In this document: positions 13,221 through 21,281 of the stretch, one piece after another
How the letters are laid out: every line of letters starts with the position of its first letter
Numbering within the stretch: position 1 is the stretch's first letter
Origin: JAJTYI01 sp964420145
Lineage (GTDB): Bacteria > Patescibacteriota > Dojkabacteria > B142 > OLB20
Length of the DNA: 25,500 bases
Direction: 5' to 3'
NCBI GenBank assembly: GCA_964420145.1
Contig: CAYQRB010000013.1
Location: forward strand, 1 to 25,500
The notes under the pieces: model-generated
The model's input: the letters and a program-made list of their open reading frames with translations, nothing else
The model's database searches: none
What the model was told of the DNA's origin: nothing
Program-made: the position numbers and the translations under genes

Positions 13221-14765
13221 ATGGAAACAATATTACTCATAGTGTTGTCCGTTGTAGCAACAGGAGCGGTAGGTGCTACCTTTGTATTGATGCGCAACAA
13301 AAAAGAGTTAGAGAAAAAACTCAAAGACCCTAAATTTCTAGATATTTCAGAAGATGAAGCAATTAAAAAAGCTAGTCTAAAAGCCCAGAACCTTATTTTA
13401 GAATCAGAAAAAGAGTCAGATAAGATCAAATCTGAAGCACTCAAACAATCTAACGAACTCAAACAGTCTATCCAACAAGAAGAGAAACGGCTCGACGAAA
13501 GAGAAAGAAAACTAGTAGAAAGAGCAAAAACTTTAGATGAAGGGTTTGAGAGTATAGAAAACAAGGAAAAGGCATTGGAACAATCCAAAAAAGATATCCG
13601 TAAACGCGGGGAGAAAATAAATGAAGAACTCCAAAGACTCGCACAACTCAGCCACGAAGAAGCAAAAAAAATGTTACTTGATAAAACAGAAGAAGAGCTA
13701 AAATCCTATATTGCAAGAAAAATCAGAGAAGCAGAGTTTGAAATTCAGTCTACCTCTGAGAAAGTTACAAAAGAAATTTTAATAGATGTTATGCAAAAAA
13801 GTGCGACTGATTATGTAGCAGAATCTACTGCCACAACAATTGATATTGAAAGTGAGGAAATGAAAGGAAAAATAATTGGAAAAGAAGGTCGCAACATCCG
13901 AACATTTGAGAGATTAACCGGGGTTGATATTATTGTTGATGAAGCCCCAAATCAAGTCACCCTATCTTGCTTCGATCCTATCCGAAGAGAAGTTGCTGCG
14001 CTGGCTTTACAAAAACTTCTTAAAGATGGACGAGTCCATCCAGGAAGTATAGAAGAAACTATTTATAGTATAAAAAATGAGCTTGCCAAAGAGATTAAGC
14101 GAACAGGAGAAAAGCTTGCTTACGATGCAGGATGCAATGATCTTCCACAGGAAATTATAAAACTTCTAGGTAGGTTTAAATATCGATTTAGCTACGGCCA
14201 GAACCTAATCAAACATAGTATGGAGATGGTAAACCTAGGAGCTCAGTTGGCATCAGAGCTTGGTGCAGATGTAAACTTCACCAAAAAAGCCTGTTTACTT
14301 CATGATATAGGAAAAGTTCTAACTCACGAAATAGAGGGTAAACCCCATCATCATATTTCTGGAGATGTAGTGAGAAAATATATAAAAGACGAGAAACTTG
14401 CAAATGCAGTAGAATCTCACCACGGAGATATTGATACAACCTCACTAGAAGCAGAGATTGTGAAAATCGCAGATGCAATCTCTGGAGCAAGACCTGGAGC
14501 TAGAAAAGATAGCTATGAAAATTATGTCAAACGAGTCAAGGGACTAGAAGATATTGCCAAAAAATACGAAGGGGTCGAAGAAGCATACGCAATTCATGCA
14601 GGTCGTGAAGTTCGAGTTATCTTCAAACCTTCACTAACCAATGACGAAGATGTAGTAATACAGACGCACAAGATTGCAAAAGAGATAGAAGAAACTCAAA
14701 ACTATCCAGGATCAGTTAAAGTAACTGCAATCCGAGAATTAAGGGTAACAGAAGAAGCAAAATAA
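13221..14765 (+). CDS. rny: Ribonuclease Y
   Basis: A membrane-anchored endoribonuclease that starts mRNA decay. 514 residues, the normal length. Layout: an N-terminal membrane helix (about 3-24), a long charged coiled coil (about 26-180), a KH RNA-binding domain with MKGKIIGKEGRNIRTFERLTG (split here as GKIIGKEGRNIR, about 216-227, and TFERLTG), and a metal-dependent HD phosphodiesterase domain with CLLHDIGKVL (His361-Asp362), followed by HHHISGD and the ADAISGARPGAR motif. The ATG start is preceded by a T-rich stretch without a Shine-Dalgarno motif. The intrinsic terminator ends 18 nt upstream and leaves no room for a conventional promoter between, so transcription probably depends on read-through of the upstream leader (inference). 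Confidence 0.97.
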   Translation: METILLIVLSVVATGAVGATFVLMRNKKELEKKLKDPKFLDISEDEAIKKASLKAQNLILESEKESDKIKSEALKQSNELKQSIQQEEKRLDERERKLVERAKTLDEGFESIENKEKALEQSKKDIRKRGEKINEELQRLAQLSHEEAKKMLLDKTEEELKSYIARKIREAEFEIQSTSEKVTKEILIDVMQKSATDYVAESTATTIDIESEEMKGKIIGKEGRNIRTFERLTGVDIIVDEAPNQVTLSCFDPIRREVAALALQKLLKDGRVHPGSIEETIYSIKNELAKEIKRTGEKLAYDAGCNDLPQEIIKLLGRFKYRFSYGQNLIKHSMEMVNLGAQLASELGADVNFTKKACLLHDIGKVLTHEIEGKPHHHISGDVVRKYIKDEKLANAVESHHGDIDTTSLEAEIVKIADAISGARPGARKDSYENYVKRVKGLEDIAKKYEGVEEAYAIHAGREVRVIFKPSLTNDEDVVIQTHKIAKEIEETQNYPGSVKVTAIRELRVTEEAK

Positions 14766-14793
14766 AATAGTTGAGGTTTATTTAATCGAGGTA

Positions 14794-15597
14794 TTATATT
14801 GAGGGTTTACTATATATTTCCCGACCTTCTGTTAATGCACTCTCAAGGAAGCCCTCTCCTTCATCTTCTGTCATAGCTCTAAACTCTTCTGGGGTATAGA
14901 CCAAGGGTTCTATAATAGGCTCACTTTTACGAGTTGCCTTTCTTGCTTTATAAATTCTCTCTATAAAAGGTAGTTCCGTATTAGTAATGACCAATATATC
15001 CATAGTAGAGAATCTATTAACATTTTCTTCTCGTGCAAATCTACCAAATAATATAATTTTTTCTGGATTAAAGAGTTCAACGAGCTGATTAGTAACCTGT
15101 TGTACTCTATTAGAGATCTCAGCCTTAGTAAATACTTCAGAATACACAAACTCTTTATCTTCAATATCTATCGGGTGGGAAAGTATAACTGAAATCTTTT
15201 GCAAAAAGTCTCGTGCCTGTTTGAGTGCTTTGTTTGCTTCATCAATTGTAATAATCTCGTGTGGTGTTTTGGTTTTTCCGGGAAGTAAAAACGGATATCT
15301 TGATATAAAGGTAAAAGACTCCAGAAATCTGAATTCAAATTTTGTTTGCTTAAACTCAACACAAACCCTATTACAAATACCCATTAATATTTGGAGTTTA
15401 TGAATTTTGGGAGGATTAACCCCTGAGTAGACTATGATGGATTTCAGTGCTTTTTCTACAGCTTGTACTGCCTGAAATGTTGACCATTCGTAGAAACCAC
15501 TTTCCATACTCACCTGTGAAGCTAGAAGGTCATACTCTCCTTGCTTAAACCACACTAAATACCTTTTTGATTGTGATTTAGTCGATTGTACCGTCAA
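14794..15597 (-). CDS. HEPN domain fused to a degenerate MNT-type nucleotidyltransferase
   Basis: 267 residues. Residues about 11-140 form a HEPN helical bundle (YLVWFKQGEYDLLASQ, STFQAVQAVEKALKSII, NPPKIHKL); residues about 165-265 form a minimal nucleotidyltransferase fold (EKIILFGRFAREENVNRFS, STMDILVI, EPLVYTPEEFRAM). In active MNT antitoxins the motif is GSxARG...SDxD with a third Asp; here it is GR, the first Asp is Thr, only Asp200 remains and the third position reads Glu-Pro, so nucleotidyl transfer is doubtful. HEPN/MNT pairs act as RNA-targeting toxin and antitoxin; here both are on one chain. Start is TTG overlapping the upstream TGA (TTGA), so translation is coupled to the HTH gene. 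Function is not known. Confidence 0.75.
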   Translation of the reverse strand: MTVQSTKSQSKRYLVWFKQGEYDLLASQVSMESGFYEWSTFQAVQAVEKALKSIIVYSGVNPPKIHKLQILMGICNRVCVEFKQTKFEFRFLESFTFISRYPFLLPGKTKTPHEIITIDEANKALKQARDFLQKISVILSHPIDIEDKEFVYSEVFTKAEISNRVQQVTNQLVELFNPEKIILFGRFAREENVNRFSTMDILVITNTELPFIERIYKARKATRKSEPIIEPLVYTPEEFRAMTEDEGEGFLESALTEGREIYSKPSI

Positions 15598-16187
15598 GAT
15601 ATTAATTCCTCATAACTACCAATAAGAAGTACATTTCTTTGCATAATAATACTGATTACAAAAGGATCTCTTCGTTTTTTCTTCAAAAAGAACTCCCTCT
15701 CTGACATTACAGTATAAAAAATTTCTGCATTGAGTTTTTTTTCTGCTTCCTCCACTAACTCTGTCAGCTTTGGAATATTTATATTTCCCACCACAATAAG
15801 ATCGAGTTTCTGTGAACTTGTATGAGACTGTTTTAGATAATCTTCCGTTAGTAATGCAAACTTAACTCCACCAATTTGTATATTTGATCTTATAATATTC
15901 CCACCCAAGCCGAAAGATTTATGAAAAATACTTAACAAGTCGAAGTAAAACACACTATCTTTGTTGGCCATAAAGTATTTTTTAGCACTGGATTCCTCCG
16001 ATTTAACCATACCTATTTCCTCAAGACGAACAAGCTCCCGCCGAACGGCATTAATTTCTTCGTTTATCTCTCTAGAAATTCCACGCAAATGAAGTCGTGA
16101 ATTTGGTTGTAATAGAAGATATTTCAAAACCTTAATTCTCACCTTTGATACAAACAGTGATTCTAGTATCTTCTCAGCTTTCGACAT
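15594..16187 (-). CDS. HTH transcriptional regulator-like protein with degenerate nucleotidyltransferase domain
   Basis: 197 residues. Residues about 8-75 form a winged helix (VSKVRIKVLKYLLLQ, LHLRGISREINEEINAVRRE, LVRLEEIGMVKSEESSAKKY) like the ArsR/MarR-type wHTH found in many CPR proteins. Residues about 95-197 resemble a minimal nucleotidyltransferase: KLDLIVVGNINIPKL, then YTVMSEREFFLKKKRRDPF and NVLLIGSYEELI. The GS motif of active enzymes is missing, so it is probably a sensor or binding fold. It begins 12 nt after recA and overlaps the HEPN-MNT gene by 4 nt, so the two likely form a regulator-effector pair read from the recA transcript. Whether it acts as an antitoxin is inference. 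Confidence 0.75.
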   Translation of the reverse strand: MSKAEKILESLFVSKVRIKVLKYLLLQPNSRLHLRGISREINEEINAVRRELVRLEEIGMVKSEESSAKKYFMANKDSVFYFDLLSIFHKSFGLGGNIIRSNIQIGGVKFALLTEDYLKQSHTSSQKLDLIVVGNINIPKLTELVEEAEKKLNAEIFYTVMSEREFFLKKKRRDPFVISIIMQRNVLLIGSYEELIS

Positions 16188-16199
16188 TTGATTTATTGT

Positions 16200-17228
16200 T
16201 TAAATCTTAGACTTGGTTTTTACTTCTTGATATATTTCTTTGCGAAGTTTTGTATCGTTTTTTAAGAGTTCCTTTACTGACTCCTTTCCCTGTCCTAGTT
16301 GATTTTCTCCTTTTTTAAACCAGGCACCTGATTTCTCAATTACTCCAAACTGAATCGCAGCATCAACAAGTGAGCTAATTTTATCAATACCGTTTGGATA
16401 AATAATATCAAACTCAGCTTCCTTAAATGGAGGAGCCATTTTATTTTTAACAACCTTGACTCGAACTACATGACCACGAACATCGTCAAGTTTTCCTATT
16501 TTTTCTTTCCTTCTAATATCAAGTCTAACCGAGGCATAAAACTTTAGAGCATTTCCTCCTGTTGTAGTTTCTGGATTACCAAACATAATCCCGATCTTCA
16601 TTCTGAGTTGATTGATAAAAACTACGGTAGTTCCTGTTTTAGAAGCAATTGCTGTAACCTTCCTTAGTGCTTGACTCATAAGCCTTGCTTGCAAACCCAT
16701 ATGAGAATCTCCCATTTCTCCTTCTATCTCTGCCCTAGGCGTTAAGGCTGCTACAGAGTCAACTACTATAATCCCAACTGTACCTGAGCGGATCAATGTC
16801 TCAAGAATTTCCAATGCTTGCTCACCATAATCAGGTTGAGAAATTAATAGATTATCTAGGTCTATCCCAATATTTTTACCGTATTCTGGGTCAAAGGCGT
16901 GCTCAGCATCGATAAAAGCAGCAGTCTCTCCTTTGGCTTGCGCCTCCGCAATAATATGCATAGCAAGAGTTGTTTTTCCAGATGACTCCGGACCATAAAT
17001 TTCAACTATTCGTCCCTTTGGAACACCGCCAATCCCAAGCGCTATATCTAGAGATAATGCACCTGTAGAAATGACATCAATATCGGTTCTTGCCCTATCA
17101 CTAAACTTCATAATAGAACCCTTTCCAAATTGTTTCTCAATCTGAGAAATTGCGGCATTTAGTGCTTGCTGTTTACCTGAATTCGTAGCTTTGTCATTAT
17201 TAGGAGATTTATCTTCATTTTTCGCCAT
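16200..17228 (-). CDS. recA: Recombinase RecA
   Basis: The strand-exchange ATPase of homologous recombination. 342 residues, close to the usual 340-355. The N-terminal helix QALNAAISQIEKQFGKGSIM is followed by Walker A GPESSGKTT (79-87), FIDAEHAFDP, Walker B-region IIVVDSVAALTP, the L1 loop region GEMGDSHMGLQARLMSQALR, and the L2 loop region INQLRMKIGIMFGNPETTTGGNALKFY. The C-terminus is short and basic, without the long acidic tail of the Escherichia coli protein. A promoter with a perfect TTGACA lies upstream, so it probably has its own transcript that continues into the HTH and HEPN genes 12 nt downstream. No Shine-Dalgarno motif. Confidence 0.98.
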   Translation of the reverse strand: MAKNEDKSPNNDKATNSGKQQALNAAISQIEKQFGKGSIMKFSDRARTDIDVISTGALSLDIALGIGGVPKGRIVEIYGPESSGKTTLAMHIIAEAQAKGETAAFIDAEHAFDPEYGKNIGIDLDNLLISQPDYGEQALEILETLIRSGTVGIIVVDSVAALTPRAEIEGEMGDSHMGLQARLMSQALRKVTAIASKTGTTVVFINQLRMKIGIMFGNPETTTGGNALKFYASVRLDIRRKEKIGKLDDVRGHVVRVKVVKNKMAPPFKEAEFDIIYPNGIDKISSLVDAAIQFGVIEKSGAWFKKGENQLGQGKESVKELLKNDTKLRKEIYQEVKTKSKI

Positions 17229-17306
17229 AAAAGTAAATTAATAAATAAACTTCGGGATAAGAAAGGTATCAATCTGTGCAGTTTGGATTGAAGAAATATT
17301 TTACTC

Positions 17307-17336
17307 AATCTATCAGAAAATGACTGATCCTGTCAA
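17307..17336 (-). promoter_or_regulatory. recA promoter with inverted repeat in its spacer
   Basis: On the minus strand TTGACA (17336-17331), an 18-nt spacer and TAGATT (17312-17307). An inverted repeat ATCAG-7 nt-CTGAT (17312-17328) lies in the spacer, and GATTGA/TCAATC (17286-17291, 17305-17310) overlaps the expected start point. Either could be an operator; the sequence does not match the LexA boxes I know. Confidence 0.5.
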
Positions 17337-17387
17337 TTATTCCCATCGGAACCACTATACCTAAATATTCTGGATAATTTTTGAAGT

Positions 17388-18614
17388 TTATATGGTTCTT
17401 GTGTACTGAGAGGATATCCATCCTTGTCCATTTTCCCCAGTATCAATTTTTACCCAAGAAGACTGCCTTTCTATTACCAAAAACCTCTGCCCGGGAGAAA
17501 CCCTTGTTACTGCTTTGCTTGTAGTATTTGCCTGCTCTCTTACATTAAGATAACCTACAGGAGTACTAGCTATCTCTACTATTTCTTCCTTTACATCATT
17601 TACTGTTAATTCCAGTTCAAACTCGCTATTTTCATATTTTTCCCCTAGTACATTTACCAGAGCAAACTTCTCCGTTTGCTTTCCTTCATAAAGGGGAGCA
17701 CCTAATTTTACTTGAAAAGCTTTGGATTCACCGGGTCTCACGCTACTGCCTTCTGTCATGATCTTGGCCTGTTTTGGACCAAGCCAAACACCATTGATAA
17801 AGAACTTGCTAAACTCCTCACTACCTTCCCTTGTCATTATAGGCTCAAAATCACTACCTTCATAAAGTGAAACCGAACTATTGTTTTTAATAGTAATCTC
17901 AGCAACTGCTTGATCACGATAATTTACAGGCTTGGGAGGAGACTTAATCCCACTTACTGTAATCTCAAAACTAAATTTAGCAGGATTATAACTTGCTGTT
18001 ATTTCATTAATCATGTCTTTAAGCGAGCGTTCCCACCTACCAGCTACTATATCAGGAACTCCTACTATTTGTTGTTGCTCTGTTACTTGATAACCCAAAC
18101 TTTTGACATAAATATTTCCCAACTTGATACGATTTCGATTAGAAATATCAACAAGAAGTTTATTAATCGCATTTCTGCCTGCATTAGAAAAGTCATCCTC
18201 ACCTTTTCCTGGTAAATATGCAACAATCACAGGTTTATCTTGTGTGTCTTTAAGTGCAAATCGTTGCTCCTCTCCTTTGATATTTCCCTGTATCACTTCC
18301 CCTTCTCTTGTTACAAGATAATGAAACAAATAATCTCCCTGGTTTAACCTAAAAGCTTGATAATAATAAATTCCTTTATACCAATCACTTATACTCACAG
18401 GTTCGTTAAAACCTAGCTTTAAGGGTACTATATAAATACTGTCAGGAAGCGTGAAGTTTTCTTTTTGATCTTCTCCAGATTTTGGAAAGTTTAGAGTTTG
18501 TCTGGTTTGATCTATAACTTCAGCAGATATTGATGTACCCAAAAGGGATACTATAAGAAGCAAAACTATACCGATTATAGAAATAAGTTTGTTTTTCTTC
18601 AAATATTTAAACAC
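17388..18614 (-). CDS. Secreted protein with degenerate amidase-2/PGRP-like domain and C-terminal SH3b domain
   Basis: 408 residues. An N-terminal signal peptide (basic MFKYLKKNK, hydrophobic 11-30, then SAEV) predicts export. Residues about 55-170 resemble the type 2 amidase/PGRP fold: FHYLVTREGEVIQGN, then PVIVAYLPGKG and NAINKLL. However, the first zinc ligand region (normally HH) reads IYIVPLKLG, so catalysis is unlikely. A beta-rich middle (about 205-345) is unassigned. Residues about 350-408 are a bacterial SH3 domain (VGYLNVREQANTTSKAVTRV, WVKIDTGENGQGWISSQY), which usually binds cell wall. It overlaps holA by 8 nt, so they are translated together. The product probably binds peptidoglycan; the amidase-like call is tentative. 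Confidence 0.65.
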   Translation of the reverse strand: MFKYLKKNKLISIIGIVLLLIVSLLGTSISAEVIDQTRQTLNFPKSGEDQKENFTLPDSIYIVPLKLGFNEPVSISDWYKGIYYYQAFRLNQGDYLFHYLVTREGEVIQGNIKGEEQRFALKDTQDKPVIVAYLPGKGEDDFSNAGRNAINKLLVDISNRNRIKLGNIYVKSLGYQVTEQQQIVGVPDIVAGRWERSLKDMINEITASYNPAKFSFEITVSGIKSPPKPVNYRDQAVAEITIKNNSSVSLYEGSDFEPIMTREGSEEFSKFFINGVWLGPKQAKIMTEGSSVRPGESKAFQVKLGAPLYEGKQTEKFALVNVLGEKYENSEFELELTVNDVKEEIVEIASTPVGYLNVREQANTTSKAVTRVSPGQRFLVIERQSSWVKIDTGENGQGWISSQYTRTI

Positions 18615-19524
18615 TGGAAATTAATAATATCAAACCAAGTTTCGGTTCTATTTTACCTTGCTTAACTTTAAAATCCAAATTAGTAAGCTTTGAGAAAAGT
18701 AATTTTAATAAGTTTATATCAAATCGTGACATATTTTTTTTTAGTTCTGAGATTGTATATGGGTGCACTCCAAAATCTTTTTTTATTTGCTCCTCAGAAA
18801 TATCCCCCGACTTCAACCAATAAAGTATTTTTAGTTGCTTTGCCATCATTACCGATAAATACGAGAAGTCACTATCCTTCTGATAAATATCTTCTAAAAT
18901 TTTTAGAGCTGTTTTTTTATCCCTACGAGCCAGTGCATCAAGAAAGTCCCATATAACGACATCACGATTTTCGGTTAGAACTAATAAATCTTTCTCTTCA
19001 ATACTCGTACGATTCTCAGCATGTATTAGCAGGGTGAGTTTATCTAATTCGTTGGATAAGGTATTTTGATCAACACCGACTCTATTTATTATTTTTTTAT
19101 TTAGTAGAAAGTCTGAATTTATTTTTTCTTCGTCTAGTCTGCTGGTAACCCAACCTAGCAAGGCAGTCTCTCCTAGTGGTTTTGTCTCTATGACTCTGCC
19201 GTGTTTTTTTATTATTCTAAACAACTTCGTCCTAGCATCAAATTTATTCAACTCATATAAAACTAGGTTGATGTTTTCAAAGTTTTTTTCAAGATAATCA
19301 GCAAGTTCATTAAAAAGACTTTTTTTTCTGTTTTTTGACAAGTATTTTAATATGGTGAATTTTTGATCAGTTTCAAAAAAAGAAAGATTATCTGTAGAAA
19401 AAATGAGTTCATTAATAGTTTTAGCCTCATCTGCAAAAACAATCTGATAATCAGAAACACCTCGTAAACTATTTAGCTCCTGTTGTGCAGAAAAATCATT
19501 ATTGCCATGTATAAGCGTGATCAT
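18607..19524 (-). CDS. holA: DNA polymerase III delta subunit (clamp loader)
   Basis: 305 residues, slightly shorter than the usual 330-345. The N-terminus MITLIHGNNDFSAQQEL matches the family's opening (YG-x-x-x-x-L), followed by LSFFETDQKFTILKYLSK, LVLYELNKFDARTKLFR and the region III signature WDFLDALARRDKKTALKIL, QLKILYWLKSG, and FGVHPYTISELKKNMSRFD. As in all delta subunits there is no P-loop. It opens the beta sliding clamp during loading. It starts 3 nt after murJ and overlaps the following SH3b gene by 8 nt, an operon arrangement. No Shine-Dalgarno motif before the ATG. Confidence 0.92.
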   Translation of the reverse strand: MITLIHGNNDFSAQQELNSLRGVSDYQIVFADEAKTINELIFSTDNLSFFETDQKFTILKYLSKNRKKSLFNELADYLEKNFENINLVLYELNKFDARTKLFRIIKKHGRVIETKPLGETALLGWVTSRLDEEKINSDFLLNKKIINRVGVDQNTLSNELDKLTLLIHAENRTSIEEKDLLVLTENRDVVIWDFLDALARRDKKTALKILEDIYQKDSDFSYLSVMMAKQLKILYWLKSGDISEEQIKKDFGVHPYTISELKKNMSRFDINLLKLLFSKLTNLDFKVKQGKIEPKLGLILLISSV

Positions 19525-19527
19525 GTG

Positions 19528-21252
19528 TTATTTCTTATAAAAGGGAAGTTTCTTAGTAGCTCTTGACAGAAACCTCATAAACACATTTATCTCCTCAACT
19601 TTAAAAACTTTACACAATACTAAATAAATCATAAAGGCTACTCCTGCTGTCGTAAAAGTAAGAAATATTAGTTGTAAAGTCATCTCTGTTTGCAAGACAC
19701 CCTCCCAAGCTTTTGCCAATAAATAAGCAAACACCGCCATCACGGATGCAACAAACAACTTAAGAGCCATTTCTTGTAACAACCCCTTTATATTGGTTAA
19801 AACTTTTTTATAATAAAGAATAATCAGTAGAAAAAAGAACTCTGTACTAAAAACCAGACTTGAGCTGAGAGCTAAACCTCCGACTGCTGCAGGACCATCT
19901 GATTTATTAAAAAAATATGATAGATTAAACGAAATATCAGTAATTGAAAAAGCATAAAAATGACTAAGGTAGTTAGTTAATAAAATACCGCTAACCACCC
20001 CAAAGACTAGTACAAACAAACTTGAAACAAGAGGAGTTATAGAGTCATGGACAGCAAAATATACTCTAAAAATAGTAGTGCGAAGTGTTTCTAAACTAAT
20101 TCCAAAAGCAAAAAACATCAACACCCAAGATACCTGCAATGTATTATCCCATGTAAAATTACCGCCCAATATACCGTATACCAACCTAACAATCGGAACT
20201 CTTAATACTATAAATATTGCACTGACAGGAAGTGCGAGAAAAAGTACTTGATTGATTATCTTTTTTACAAGCATCTCAAACTCATCCTTATTTCCGTTTG
20301 CCCATAATTTTGAAAGATGTGGAAATGATGCTACAGCATAAGATGTACCAAAAAGATTGAGCGGGATTGCTGTTAACCTCACAGCATACTGATAAGCAGT
20401 AAGAGATCCTGCAGTTAAACTAAAAGAGATCAGTGTATCAGCAACTCTGGCAACTTCCTCAACACTTAATCCCAAAATACGAGGAATACCTAGCTTTGTC
20501 GCTTCAATAAAGTTTTTATCCTTAAGTTTAATATAAAAAACTTTATAACCAATTTTGAGTTTTCGCCAAAGTGGTATTTGGATAGCAAGGTGGAGTATAG
20601 ATCCAACCAAAGCACCCCAGACAAGAGCCCAAATGGGATCATCTAAAAATGGGACCAAAAGTATAAGTGCTAGTATTTTCCCCAAATTATAAAAAAGTGG
20701 TGCTAACTGAGGGATAATAAATCGGTTATAAATATTTAAACCAGAGGCTATAAAGGCACTTATGCCTAATACTACTTGAGGAACCAACAAAACCCTCATC
20801 ATCGATACAACCTTATCCATATCTTGAGGGGTTAACTCATTGGTAGATCTCAACATCTCCATAGCCAAAGGGATAGTATGTTTTGCAAATATCATTACCA
20901 AGATAGAGAGAAAGGCAAACAATATCATCCCGAGATTCATAATAGAACTAAAAGACTGCGAGAATTCTTTTGCACCTTCTTTTTCTCGAACTTGTATAAG
21001 TACAGGAATAATTGATCCCGAGACTGCTCCTAGCAAAATCACATTAGTTATAGTTTCTGGGATAATAGAGGCCAAATAAAAAAGATCCGTATCTCCAGTT
21101 GCCCCGAACTTTGCAGCAACCATTGATAGGAAAACCATTCCTACAATTTTTGTAGCAAGCATAAGAACCATCAACATCGCTGCAGCCGAAATAATTTCAT
21201 TCTGCTCACGAGTCAATATACTTTTGATTGAGGACAGGGTTTTCTTTACCAT
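19528..21252 (-). CDS. murJ: Lipid II flippase MurJ (MviN family)
   Basis: 574 residues with about 14 predicted hydrophobic segments. It is the MOP-superfamily flippase that moves lipid II across the cytoplasmic membrane for peptidoglycan synthesis. Recognisable motifs: FGATGDTDLFYLASIIPETI (family form G-x-x-x-x-x-DA-x-x-A-x-x-x-P), PVLIQVREKEGAKEF, MRVLLVPQVVLGISAFIASG, ASFPHLSKLWANGNKDEF, and LETLRTTIFRVYFAVHDSIT. The usual DA of the first motif reads D-T-D-L here. The C-terminus is basic (RATKKLPFYKK). It lies 29 nt after pnp and 3 nt before holA, in one likely operon. Confidence 0.93.
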   Translation of the reverse strand: MVKKTLSSIKSILTREQNEIISAAAMLMVLMLATKIVGMVFLSMVAAKFGATGDTDLFYLASIIPETITNVILLGAVSGSIIPVLIQVREKEGAKEFSQSFSSIMNLGMILFAFLSILVMIFAKHTIPLAMEMLRSTNELTPQDMDKVVSMMRVLLVPQVVLGISAFIASGLNIYNRFIIPQLAPLFYNLGKILALILLVPFLDDPIWALVWGALVGSILHLAIQIPLWRKLKIGYKVFYIKLKDKNFIEATKLGIPRILGLSVEEVARVADTLISFSLTAGSLTAYQYAVRLTAIPLNLFGTSYAVASFPHLSKLWANGNKDEFEMLVKKIINQVLFLALPVSAIFIVLRVPIVRLVYGILGGNFTWDNTLQVSWVLMFFAFGISLETLRTTIFRVYFAVHDSITPLVSSLFVLVFGVVSGILLTNYLSHFYAFSITDISFNLSYFFNKSDGPAAVGGLALSSSLVFSTEFFFLLIILYYKKVLTNIKGLLQEMALKLFVASVMAVFAYLLAKAWEGVLQTEMTLQLIFLTFTTAGVAFMIYLVLCKVFKVEEINVFMRFLSRATKKLPFYKK

Positions 21253-21281
21253 CTATACAGTCTAAGCAAAAGTATTTACTT

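Noticed and set aside
14771..14810. Three TTGAGG/TCGAGG-like repeats at the convergent junction
   Set aside because: Too short and irregular, and partly inside a coding end; no terminator hairpin is visible either.
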